A stretch of DNA of 64,000 bases. It comes from Lingula anatina (taxonomy: Eukaryota > Brachiopoda > Lingulata > Lingulida > Lingulidae). Each line of letters opens with the position of its first letter. Positions within the stretch are counted from its first letter, which is position 1. This document shows, in pieces, positions 47,022-60,438 of this stretch. The notes beneath the pieces were generated by a model. That model worked only from the letters and a program-made list of their open reading frames with translations. It made no database searches and was not told the origin of the DNA. A program made the translations under genes and the position numbers. Location: NCBI RefSeq assembly GCF_001039355.2, contig NW_019775681.1, positions 179,439 to 243,438 of the forward strand, given 5' to 3'.

Positions 47022-50000
47022 ATGCTAGTGCTACTGCTCTTACCTGTATTTTCGTGCCTTCCTTTTGTTTCAACTTTTTTTTTCGAGGAAAACCACGAAT
47101 ATCTCTATACGTACTTTTCGAAGGCAGAGGTACTCGGACTTCACAATGTGACAACAATTATACAGGTAAGAATATAAAAAAATAGAGACAATGACACTGA
47201 TTTATTTTCGACACGCTGGTTTGAGATTGTGTTTTTCCTTTTATCTTATTTTTATATATTAGAACCGATTGAAGTATTGCCGATCTGTTAGCCTAATGTT
47301 ATTGCACTTTTATTTATTGAACACTGATTGACTTCGAAATATAAAGTTTAGAAAGTTAAGGTGCTCTTCCTTCTGACCTGACAAGTCTGAAATAATGGAA
47401 TCATCAAATGTAACCCATGCTTAATATTCTGGTACAATACGAGTACTAGTCAATATGTCCGAGAAAGGCAAACAGCGATCATACTTGAATTGAGTAAATA
47501 GCTAACCCGGTATAGCGCAATGCATGTCGTACTGCCCGTAAATTGCACTCACCAAAAAAGCTACCTGTGTCTTCCCGCCTGAATTATTAGCAAGAAATAT
47601 ACATTCGATGCTATATTACAACGTATGAAATAAATGACATGCTTGATTCCAGCTGAGGGTTCGCTATGTTAACAGTACTGCTTCGGGTGACCGCCTACAC
47701 CAGCTGTATTTAGATAGTTTCTTTCAAAGGACACAAGAAGGCCATGGTAAATATTCAAATATGATTTATTATTTCCAAAACCGTGAGCTACCGGAAATTC
47801 ATCAATGATAATTACTTTAGGGTAAATAGAAAAACAACTTGGAGTCATATTTTGCTACAGTACATTGAATTAAATTTATTACGAACGACATAAATTAGTA
47901 ACTTATATTACATTTACCAATAAAAGAAAAGAAAGCTAGCTCTCAACTAACACAATTTGAAAACACCACAGCATGTCGCAAAGTATGAAAACACATTCAT
48001 TATAGATTACTACTGGTAAGGTTACCTTATGTTTGGTTATGCTATCCCATACCGGCCTACAATGAGTCACTTAAACAAACATGGGGTTACGGATTTATAA
48101 GGCAATGAACAAAAACTGCATATGCCAAAATATCAGTTATAACAGTCTTAGGTACCGGGGTACGTACATGTACACCTGTTGTCGACAGTGACTTGACCTC
48201 GTTACCGCCGTTATTTTTAACGATACGCACCAGACCCGTAGCCAGCAATTTTAAAGAGGGGGGGGGTTCTGAAAAAGTGGACCTTTTTACCATGAAACCT
48301 CCTTCGTGTACTTAGATAAATTTCCACCCAGGTCGGTCATTTTCCCGGCAAAAAGAGCGGTTCTTTCTTATCCCCCCCCCCCCCCCCCCCCCCCGGGCTA
48401 CGGGCTTGCGCACGAACGCATCACTCCGCTAGCTAGCAGCAGACAGATTCAGTAGTATTTTGACGTTCCAAGTTTTCTTTTTCGACACACTTGAATACAC
48501 TGAGCATTTTTATTTGTTTAATTGTTTTCATCATTTTTTTTTTTTTTTAAAGTGACCGAAAACCCATTTGGATGGAATCTGAACCTGCCGTAAGTTAAAA
48601 AACTGTGCATGAATATGTACTGTAAACATAAGACCCATGAGTACTCGTTACTTTACAATACCGTTTTAGTTGCTTAAAGCAATAATAACTCTTCCTTTGA
48701 GATTCAAAATTCCGCAAGAAATACATTGTAAACAACGCATAGAAATATATTATATTGCATTTTACCACTAAAACGGCTGTTATTGTAGTAAAACTAAAAT
48801 CTGTGCTTGTCAATAGGGCTTGGCACGCGGATTCTCGCGTTCATTAGAGACCAAAATAACATTTGGCGCCATACGCATCATGGAATCCGCAAACGTAAGG
48901 CCACACTTTTTTTATTTTTATGGATGACATCCTCTGGGGACCCCAAAATCGGTGCGAGAGGGCGAAAAAACAGTTAAAAAAATAATAATAAATAAATAAT
49001 TAAATACTGCTTAAGTGAAGGAATGCCGTCAGTACACAGCTGGAAACACAAATTTACCACAGAAACACGTATCAAACTAACAATATGTCTTTATCCATGC
49101 TCTCAAAATATTAAAGCTTTGTGAATACTTCGTAGAAAGGTAAAACAAAAGTCATGAATAGATATGCTGCATATTACCAAATCTATTTAAGGTTATTTCA
49201 TGCATTTTGTTGGTAAAGCAGTCAATAAAACAAATATCAAACATTTTTACTCTTAGAATATCTAAGCATTATGAACACTTCACAGAAATGTTTAAAAATG
49301 ATGCAAATATATGCTTAATACTATCACATCTATAAAAAGGTCATTTCCGCGCGTCGATGCCATTTGGTCTACTTCGATTCACACGAAGCAGCCAAACTGT
49401 CGGGTGGCCTGACCGACCTTCAGCTACCCAAATACCTCGACGCCCTTGTCGACCCTTTTTTCGCTACAAAAAACCTGGTATATGATGCTTTGGACAGAAT
49501 GTCACTGAAATTTTCCAGGCGATAATCGCTGGCCGCCGCCAGCCTTTCGCATAATTGTATAAGGTTGATATCTCCATGCCCAATATCAGTGGCATAACAA
49601 AGCGGCCATATTTCTACGTGGCGATAATACGCATGCGCAGAAAGCTCATTTTCCGGCAAATTCAATAACGACGTTTGCGACAACCGACTTCGTTGGAGAG
49701 GAGGGGGGGGTCGGAGAACGGACGAGAATCGGTGCGCGCGCAGGATGTCATCCATAAAAATAAAAAAAAAAAACTGTGGCCTAAGTTGCGAGTTTTTGTA
49801 CAGTGCGTCGGATATCGAAAAGATCAGAATTGCACACATTGTAGATATAAATGCATTTTTAGCAATAAGACGAATTTATCTTATGAATCTTTTATTATTG
49901 TTATATAGTGTTGTTGTTGTCTACCTTTCCCGCGGTTTTAAGTAGGTCACCAGAAAATATCGGTCGATATTGCGTGACTATGCAATTTCAGAGAGGGCTC

Positions 50001-50749
50001 CGTCAGTTAAAATCTCTTAAGAGATTTAAACAAAAAAAAACCAAACGTTTAGAAAAAAACCCTGGACTAACTTTGAATGCAGGAATGGGGTCGTTGCCCA
50101 TTGGTTAGTACGAGAAAATTGCCGTTTACTCCAGGAAAATCCAATTTTTGGCCAAAACGAAGAGTTATTATGACTTTAATATGGGTCCCAACTTAAGTTA
50201 GATATTATATTATATTATATTATATTATATTATATTATATTATATTATATTTTAGGTGACCAACAAATTCGATGTGTTTTGAAACATGGTCACGAATTTT
50301 GAAAACAAAATTCACTGAGATCTTTCAAGAGTTTATTACTGTACAGTAATTTATTCAATAAACGAATGGAAGAGCCGTGCACGTCCCCCTCCCCAATACC
50401 CGACTAATGTCATAGTTATATTGTAGCCTTCTTGCATGTGTGATGTGCATGTCGTTTTCTCTCTCTAAAAGTAACAGAAGTAAACCCGTTCTATTAGGTT
50501 CCTGTTTACTTCGAAACCATCCGGTCTGATTGAACTCGTCTATCACAATGCGGATGAAAAGGACGAGCTGATTATGTTGAAGAAGGCGCTAGTAAGCAGT
50601 CTGTCAGCCCATGTTCAGGTAACTAAAATATGAGATAATAACTCACTACTTCTCTTGTCGAACTACAACTCTCTCAGAAAATGACGAGTCAATGTCCTTT
50701 TAATGGGGTTCAAAAGGGCTCATTTTAAGGCCAGACAGTTCTACATGAT

Positions 50750-50795
<46 letters not shown>

Positions 50796-53700
50796 NNNNN
50801 NNNNNNNNNNNNNNNNNNNNNNNNNNNNNNNNNNNNNNNNNNNNNNNNNNNNNNNNNNNNNNNNNNNNNNNNNNNNNNNNNNNNNNNNNNNNNNNNNNNN
50901 NNNNNNNNNNNNNNNNNNNNNNNNNNNNNNNNNNNNNNNNNNNNNNNNNNNNNNNNNNNNNNNNNNNNNNNNNNNNNNNNNNNNNNNNNNNNNNNNNNNN
51001 NNNNNNNNNNNNNNNNNNNNNNNNNNNNNNNNNNNNNNNNNNNNNNNNNNNNNNNNNNNNNNNNNNNTACGGAAGGATCAAACTGTGCATTTGAATGTTG
51101 AACAATTTTATTTCCAAATAATGTATAATTGTACTGTAAGAACGTCGTTCTTTCCCAAGCTTCAAGATGCTGACTCATGGAAATACGACCTAAATGAAAC
51201 CGACCACGCTGGCAAGTCATTTAGTTTTTCATTCTCAATAATTTTATTTTGCTTGTCTAAATCTGCATAAAAGTGTGTTTGTTTTGATGCTGGTTCTTAA
51301 CATTATTCCCCTTAGCAAAATTTAAAAGTTTAAAACAAATCTGCAGCACATTTGCAGCAAATTCTCTAGAAGAAAATTTACCACGCAAATGAAATCTGAA
51401 GACTTTCTTGCAAAATTACCGTAAACCTAAGACACACGTGCAAATTTGTTGCAAATTGGCAGCAACATAGCTTTTTTTGCGAACTTCAGCAAACCCATTG
51501 AGGCTGTTTGCTGCAAATTTGCTGCAAAATTTCCATTTTTTGTGGGAAGGGTATTATTTTTATTATCTTTATTATTTAATTTGCATTTTTTAGAGTTTGA
51601 AGGCCTGGTCTTATTTTTGGTTGCAATGTTCACTAGATGAAAAAATAAAAAAGTTCAATAGCCCTAGTACCCTTGTATATCTTTTTTTTTAAATAGGTGA
51701 AGCAGAACAGTCGTATGAGTTATCTCGAATACCTGATGGCATCCATCTACGACGTCAACACCGCAGTGTACGTGATGTGGAGAGACAGCACGACAAGGTA
51801 ACTTACACTTATGATGTTGTGTGTGAATGTAGTTCTGTCATACGCGTGCATATCAATGTTTTATTCAAACGACCAAGATTGAAATGGTAATGAAAATAAT
51901 ATTATCATGGAGTGCACTATTTTTTATTTGCCGGACTAGTACAAATTCCCAAATAAGATGAATTTTATGTTTTAATTTAGACAATGAAGATACACGAAGC
52001 AGGGCATGTTGAACATGTTTTAGCAGTTGACAAGATAACGCTGAAAGATCACACACTTCCAGAAAAACGTCAACACTTCCAAAGGTACATTTAAGGCACA
52101 AAATAATATTAAGCCTCGGTCACAACCGGACGGACGGATTTTAGGATCGTGCGTCCCGTGTGACTCTAGGTGCAGTAGAATTCGTGGAGTTCGTAGAGGT
52201 AAAGTTTGTAATGGAGAGGCGCACGTTTGCCTTGCGAGTCGCAGGGGCCACGTGAGATGTCTTTTCAAGCAGGGACGCTAATTGCAAGGTGCTGTGACCG
52301 TGGAAATTATACTCATTTCTTGGGTTTGTCTTGCTACCTGCGTAAAGTGGCACGCACTCACCATTTATGAGGAGAATGCACAGCACGGCGAAAGTAGTTC
52401 CTTTTTGCGTCACTTTTGCTTCACACTTAGTACAGGTACCGACTGCGTACGTCAGTTTTGCTTCCTTGTTCTCCCCTTCTTTCTTCTTCCTCCTCCCTTC
52501 ATTTCTGCTCGCTAAGCTTTTTTTGCCTTGTCTTTTGGATGCATATTAGAAGCTGAATTAACCAAAATTCGAAACTTTTGAAAGTTTTTTGTCTCCTCCA
52601 TCCCAGTGCACCACAAACTTGCATAGTCCCGTTCATAACAAAAGAGAAGGCAACAAAGACTATCGGGTGTTCGTGATTTGGCCAAACAAGGCCGCTTTTA
52701 TTATATAAACTCACTATCCTAATAATTTTAACAATAATAACAATGTGGAAAATTGTTGCGTGTATTAAATGTTATGGCCTTAGGGATAAAAATTAAATAT
52801 GAAATATTAAATAAGACTCATCATCCTAAAAATAATGATGTGACGAGTCAGCAAAAGTTATTATTTTCAAACAAATTTTGCACAAATTTCGTTTGTGGGG
52901 TTGCAAAAGTTTTTGTATACGTTGCACCATCGACGTTAATTGTTGAGACACGAGCGTGCGTCGTGACGCACGTGCAACGCACTACCACCGTGCTTTCGAT
53001 TGTGTTCGTTAGCTGTGAGGGCATGCACCGTACTCAACACGCAAAGGGCACTTGCTCCTTCATTGCTTGCGACGTGCGTCTTGGACCACGCACGTCTGAC
53101 TTGCGAACTCCTTGTAAGAGGAGCAAGATACTCTTGCGGCCTCGCTGTTCGCAGATTATTCGTAGAATCTTTTGGACATGTCTAATATCCGGGCTCTATT
53201 TTGGTACAAAGAGGCTCTGTTCTGGCCCCGCACCTGTAAATATCCACCATGAAAAAACAGTGAATTTTAAAAGTTCTCTTGGCTGGATCTGTTTCGGTTG
53301 TCAATTGTATAGTTGCATTTTTGACGCTACTGTAAACGTGGGTGATCGAGGGTTATCCATTCCCCAGATGACGTTGTGTATTTAATCAAGTTATCTTAAC
53401 ATTTTGATATGATTTGTACACGTGAGTTAAACTAAAGAAACTGCATACTATTTATATGACCATTTGCACACCCAGGACAAGAGGACTTATGTCACCGTGT
53501 TTGTGCTGTCGGTCAGGGATATTCACTGGTGACAGACCGAAACAAAGCTTCTCGGTGCCAAAGCATGGACTTGTATAACTCCTTGCTGGAGACCAAATTT
53601 GATCTTATATACAGCTTTTTCATCAACCAGTGTACATGTTAAGCCGTTTTATACATAACTGCAACTGTTATCCATCTTTTTAAAACTCTTGCTTATTTTC

Positions 53701-54253
53701 AACTTAGGCAAACTGTGCCAGGAGAGACAGTCATAAGGGAGGATATAACTGGCGGTAAGTTATTAACTTTGGAAATATCTTTGGGTAAGGTGCATACACG
53801 CACAGGTACACCCCTATCCCTTTGAAATAAATACAAATAAAACTCCTTCGTGCAAAATTTGAAATTAAAAGAGTGATAAGTCACAACTTTTATATATTTT
53901 TTCGCAGTTTATAACTATATCATTTGTTAACTTCAGATTTCCCTGACTTTGAGACCATGTCTACAACGGAGGTTGTTTTGAAATCGAAAAGGTAAGTGTC
54001 TGTTCGGAAACATGAAATAGTATGGGGTAAAATAAGCAAAAGGGAAGAGGGAGGTTTGCTTTTACCCACAAATCTTCATCTTATTTCGTATTCACTTATC
54101 TTGCAGAAAATTGGCATCCATGGATGACTCACGTGGCACTTTAACTGGATTGATTAAAGACAGCATCGAAGTTACAAAGGTACTGACTCGCTTTCCTGCG
54201 TTGTACTATTTGATTCTCTGTATATTAAAATATTAATAATAATAATAATAATA

Positions 54254-54295
<42 letters not shown>

Positions 54296-57200
54296 TCTTA
54301 AAAAACACACTACACTACCGTCTCAGTGCTGTTTACAAATACAATTATCAGAATTACAAGTAATTATTTAAATAATAAAAGCTAATGTGAATAAAACAAT
54401 TAAAATAATTAATGCTGGTTATAATAGTAATAGGCTAAATAATATAACTTTTTCTGTTAAAATGAGAAAATACTTAATTCCAAATATTGAATTTTAATTT
54501 AAGTACTGTGCAAAAAAGTATGTTTTCAAGTCGTTTTTAAAATCCTCAACACTATCAATAGTCCAAATGTGTGAGGATAGTTCATTCCATAAAATGGGTG
54601 CTGCACTTGAAAATGCCCTGTGGCTGTATACTAGGTTTTAGCCTTTTTTGTTATCATTCCTGGTAAAGCAAAGAGTGGAGGTGGATCTGGTGGACCTGGT
54701 AAGATTGGCTGAACTTGGATGTAGCACAGAGTTAAAATATGAAAGGCATTCACCTCTGGTGAATTTAAAAACAATTCTCTATTGTTCGGGAACCCAATGT
54801 AGTTCGAATAAAATAGGTGAAATGTTTGATCTGAGAGGGATTTTGGTCAATAGTCGTAGCATTTTGGGCAGATAGCAGTTTTTCAATTTGGTAGGTAGGA
54901 AAACCATATAGTAGACTGTTTCCGTAGTCAAGATGTGAAGTTATGAAGGCATGGACAAGCCTCTCCATTTGACCTTTGAGAAGGATATGGGATAGTTTGG
55001 AGATTTTTTAAAGACCATAGAAAGCGGCTTTGCATTTTTACCGATGTCGGCAGCCATATCGCACCTATTATCAAAAACTACTCCTAGGTTTTTAACCTTG
55101 TCTTTTACTGTGGCCATGCTGCTTCCGATTTCTAATAGTTCTAATTTTTCTGCATCTTTAGAAAAACGAGAGATAAAGTGAAAATACCGTACATGTTGTT
55201 ACCCATCTAGTTGTTTCGATGGCGTTTTGAAATCAAAATACGTTTGTATTTGTTATGACTTGATTGACTTACCTGTATATACATATACCTCAATCATAAA
55301 TGGAGATACAAAACACAAGTAAAACATCACAACCGGAGATTACGCACAAAACATCCAATGACAAACATTATTGCTTGCAAATATACACTATTTACATGTC
55401 ATTGTTTGTTATATTATACCTAACGTTATTGTAGAAATCAGCGCTCATGAGTTTAAAAGAGGCAAAACCTTTGATAGAAGAGGCTCTAACATGCATACAC
55501 AATCACACCAAGAAACGTGAGTATTATAATGCACCACACGGATGAAATTTTAGAATTATATAAAACTGTTTTGTCACATTTCAAGTAACGTTGTGTTGGA
55601 AATGACGAACTTTAATTTTCATTTTTTGTTGTTGTTGTTGTTGTTGACTAATCGCGTACATAGGCTATATTTTGGATGTGTATGCGTAATAGGTTGGAAA
55701 AGCGCATATACCTGGTAGGCTATTATTGAAAGTGTATCTAAATTTGAACCATTGTCATTATTATGTTTGAACTTTCCTATCGAATACAACTTACAGATGC
55801 AACTGGAAGGATAGAATGTGTGTCGAGCCTTCGAAGCTACTTGAAACAGTTAAGCCCCAGTGACTTGGTCCAACTTGGGGAGCAGTATCTTAAGGAGAGG
55901 TGTCCAGTCAATGATACTGTATGTCAAGATGACCGCCTCCTGTTCATCGACTTGATCATCTGCCTGGAGACGAAGGAGGCCCAGCAGTTAATTGTGCAGC
56001 ATGTTCTTAATGTGGGCGATCCACACGAGGAGGAGGTCCAACGCACGCTGTACCATATCCATGCCTTAAAATCACCAACTTTGGTGAGTAAAGGCAATTG
56101 AAATAACACAGAACATTGCAACTCCTATCAATTTTTATGTACAGACACAGATGTGTCTGTACATTTAGCCATCACCTGCGTCTGTCGTCGCCGTCGTCGC
56201 CGTCGCCGTGCACTTTTACCGATAACACGATAAGTGGAAAACCGTTTTTTTCTTTTGGCTTGAAACTTACAGAAATGATGAATATTCATAATAAGCAGGT
56301 CAAGTTCGAAAAGCAGCATGATCGGGTCATTTTTGGGGAAGTTGTGCTGTTTTTTCACTTTTTTCAGCATTTTTGTAGCATCGATAACACGATAAGTGGA
56401 AAACCGTTTAACCTTTTGGCTTGAAACTTACAGAACTGATGAATATTCATAATACGCAGGTCAAGTTCGAAAATCAGCATGATCGGGGCATTTATATGGA
56501 AGTTATGCAGTTTTTTCACTTTTTATGTACAGACACAGATGTGTCTGTACATATAGCCATCACCTGGGTCTGTCGTCGCCGTCGCCGTCGCCGTGCACTT
56601 TTACCGATAACACGATAAGTGGAAAACTATTTTTACTTTTCAGCTTGAAACTTACAGAATTGATGAATAATCATAATACGCAGGTCAAGTTCGAAAATCA
56701 GCATGATCGTGTCACTGGTAGGGAAGTTATGCTGTTTTTTCACTTTTTTCAGCATATACACGGTATGCAGCACCGATAACACGATAAGTGGAAAACCATT
56801 TTTACTTTTTGGCTTGAAACTTACAAAACTGATGAATATTCATAATCCGCAGGTTAAGTTCGAAAATCAGCATGATCGGGTCATTTTTAGGGACGTTACG
56901 CTGTTTTTTCATTTTTTTCAGCATACCGTATATGCAACACCGATAACACGATATGTGGAAAACCATTTTACCTTTTGGCTTGAAACTTACAGAACTAATG
57001 AATATCCATAGTACGCAGGTCAAGTTTGAAAATCAGCATAATGGGTAATTTTTATGGAAGTTATCCTGTTTTATTTTCAATTTTTTCAGCATTTTTATAA
57101 CACCGATAACATGATAAGTGTAAAAATGTTTTTCCTTTTGGATTGAAACTTACAGAACAGATGAATATTTATAATACGCAGGTCAAGTTCGAAAATTGGC

Positions 57201-60200
57201 TTGATTGGACTATTTTTACAAAAGTTATGTTGTTTTTTCCATTATTCAGCATAGGTATATGCAACACTCTTAACGTATTTTAAGGAAAACCAATCAGCCT
57301 TTTGTCTTGAAACTCACAGGAGTGATCAGTCTGACTAGTATACAGATCAAGTTTGAAAATAAGCTTGATCAGTTAAGTTTTGATGAAGTTATTAGCCTTT
57401 TTGTATATAAGTGGTTTTTCTTCAGATTTAATTCTTAGGCATGTTAACGGTCTCATTATGGAACTAATTAGATATGTAAATGTGTTGTTTTGACATTTTC
57501 TGCTTCTTAACAATATTGTTAGTTGATTATATAAAAATGATGGTAAACCTATTATCGTGCATTGTGTAATAAAGTATCAAAAATGGAAAGGAACTCATCA
57601 TTGCAGTTCATCAGATTCAATTATTCACTATGTTCAGAATCTCCGAATGGAGCAAATTGGACATTTAAAATTGTTCTACTGATATTTTTCCTATGTCAGC
57701 AATTTTCCTAGTTGATCATTTAAAAATTAAAGTAAATTGATTATTTTGTTTTATGTAAAAAAAGGTGTTGAAAACGGAAAGAAAATCATTTCAGTACAGT
57801 TATCTCTTGTTTACATTTTGGCATTTTGAAAGTGTGACTCTGAACTTCCATGGCCTTGGAAACCTTTCCATATCACATTTTCTGAATATCCATGATACTT
57901 TTATTTTTTAATAAAAAATTGATTGTCATTATGCTGTTGAGTATTATGTTATATTGCATGAAAGTTGAAGAAACCCCTATTTTGGACACTGCTGCCAGGA
58001 TAGCGATTAAGGGAAAACCATGTTACTTATGATACTCAAACTTACTGAAAAGTTTCATAAGACTGAAGTGCCGCTTGTGTTGGAAAACCAGTGTGATTGT
58101 TTTCTGTTTTGGAAGCAATGCAGTTCTATAGAGTGCTATATGGTGCAATAAATGTATATGGATAGCAGGCAGTATGTTAATTCAGGGTTATAAAGTAATT
58201 TGGTTAATTAATTTTCAAGTGGCCATTAAATGACATTACATAAAACACACGTTGAGATTTCATTGTAAAGTCCCATAGGTTTAGCTCTCTTAACTGTGTC
58301 ACGTAATTAGGAATCGATGATTATTATGCAAGTAAATGTTATTTAATATTGAAAATAATTTTACAAAAGAAAGATTTTGTGTAACGCTTACATTAATGCT
58401 AAAGATGAATAACAGTGCGTTACTATTCTTAAACTCAATAGGGTTATTCATACCATGTTAGTAATTATACAGCTAGATTAAAAGTTTGAATAACAGCTTT
58501 ATTGGAATTTTTGTTATGTTTTATTTTACATTTTCTTTTAATTATTTTTCAAACACTAGCATCTTCAAGATGTCACTTTCAACTCCCATCCACCAGAAGC
58601 GCTGTGCATTTTCTGTTTTTCCACATTAGCAGTTGTGTTGGTTTTTTATGTCTTTAAACATTGTGTAATATTATTTTATGCACTGTCATCATTTTTCACA
58701 TATTGGGATTTTCATTATGTGAATTTGAACTCTCACATATAGTCCTGAAACTGTAATCTTATTGACCATGTTATTCTGTTGTACATTTTTTTTTAAATTT
58801 TTTATCTTTCACTTACTGGCATTTTCAGTGTGGGACTTATAACTTCCAAGGGCATGTAACAGTTCACTTTTATTGATACTTCCTGTTGTGCAATATTTGC
58901 AACTTGACTTTGCAGCTAAAGGGATAATAACTGTTATTTTTGGCAAATAATTAATTTTTTTTTCTAAAAAGTTTTTTTTTGTTATAATCTCTAAAGAAAT
59001 TATTACAAAGTATAGCCATCTATGGAGGTCATATGGTCTAAGTTCAGATATCAGAATAATAGCTATGACTGCCCTTTTTGTGGTAAAACAAAATATATTA
59101 TATTTCTGTGAGTTGTTCACACTGTTTAAACTCAAGTTGGATGATTCATATCATGGTAATGCAGCTAGACTGAATGGCAGCTTTAGTGGAATATTTTTGT
59201 AATTTTTTCTTTTTTAATTTTTCATTTTTCAAACTGGCATTTTCAAGATGTGACTTATTACTCCCATCCGCCAAGAGCCCTGTACTGTTACTTTGTAACA
59301 TTTTCTTTATTTTTTTAACTTACAAGAATGGTTCTTAGCATTGACATACAGCCCAAATTAGAAAAACAGCTCTGTTAAATTATATATATATATATATATT
59401 TTTAGTTTAAGCAATTTTTTTGTGAAATTTTCACTTTATCTCATTCTGGCATTTCCAAAGTATGAACTTTAACTCTTATCAGCGTGAAGCCTTAGGGACC
59501 ATTTCCAGACCCTATCACGCTAACTGTGGATCGATCTATCTCCAAGGGAATTCTCGCTAAACTGCAATCAATGTAAGTGGCTTAGCTGTCTTTCACGCCT
59601 ACTGAAACTGGCATGCCAGAATCCTAAGCCACTTAAGCTGAAAGCAATTAATGAGAAACCCCTTGGAGTTGGATTGATCCTGTTAGATTGATCTAGGTAT
59701 GGGAACTCAGTCTAATGCTTGTTACACATTTTACTTTCATCCTAATCCACTGTTATGCAGAATTAGAATTTGATGCTGGCTATGCAGCTACAGTAAGCAT
59801 AATACATCAGTGCACCAGAATTGACAGAATCCTATTTTCTGCATTTTTATTTTCTGTTTTTTTGTCTGTACATTTGACAGCTTTGCTGCCTTGTTTAGTT
59901 TCAAATTAAAAAAACCTTTCTTCCTAGAATGCATATTTATTTGTGTGTAAATGTATTCCAAAGAACGCATATATGAATGGTGTTTACGTAACATACCATA
60001 ACATAATTCGATATATGATGCGTGAAACTTTATATAATTCCAGGATTTCATATCCACTGTTGCCAATTTATGCTTCGGATCACGGAGAGAAAACATAGGT
60101 AATGACAGACCCGCTTTGCTTTTTACTGTAATTACATCGAATGTCGTTCCGGGAAGTACATTCCCATTTGTCTTTTTTGACTGACATTGTCATTATTTTG

Positions 60201-60368
60201 AGTTTGTGTTGTATATCAGGGAAACATGTCAATGTAACCAAGAACGAAAAACGGGCGTGCCTTGCCATTGGGAGTCTTGCTAGGTATATCAATGAGACCA
60301 ACCACCTGAGTGCAGAAAATCTTGTGGCACACCTGGAAAACTGGCTGGAGCATCACGATGAAGGTATG

Positions 60369-60438
<70 letters not shown>

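Larger units (their letters stand above)
56127..59896 (+). repeat. Long interspersed repeat L, copy 2, with tandem head
   Basis: Collinear with 1-2345 from about 57139 on. Its head (56127-57138) consists of about six tandem units of roughly 165 bases, each with a GATAACACGATAAGTGGAAA start and a CTTGAAACTTACAGAACTGA block. Later parts carry insertions of element X (about 58917-59160) and MITE Z (59492-59712). It fills most of the gene 3 intron 56084-60043. Several 60-110-codon frames across the tandem units are by-products of the repeat. Confidence 0.8.

Noticed and set aside
49420-49839. 139-codon minus-strand frame as a possible transposase
   Set aside because: It crosses the end of element Y and reads through its poly-A/T terminal repeat; no DDE-type motif seen.
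50703-51270. Long frames across the assembly gap
   Set aside because: They consist of AT dinucleotide translation and N; only 51160-51211 within them is a supported exon.
52753-53385. 210-codon frame as a gene or exon
   Set aside because: Overlaps element V sequence shared with 11521-11887, has no signal of selection or known motif, and lies in a gene 3 intron whose flanking exons already join in phase.
56116-57011. Series of 60-100-codon frames with repeated protein segments
   Set aside because: Translations of the 165-base tandem units; stops differ between units, so a repeat-protein gene is unlikely.
60216-60434. Frames rich in Arg-Glu or Ser-Leu repeats
   Set aside because: Translations of the (CT)n(CA)n microsatellite next to exon 60220-60363.
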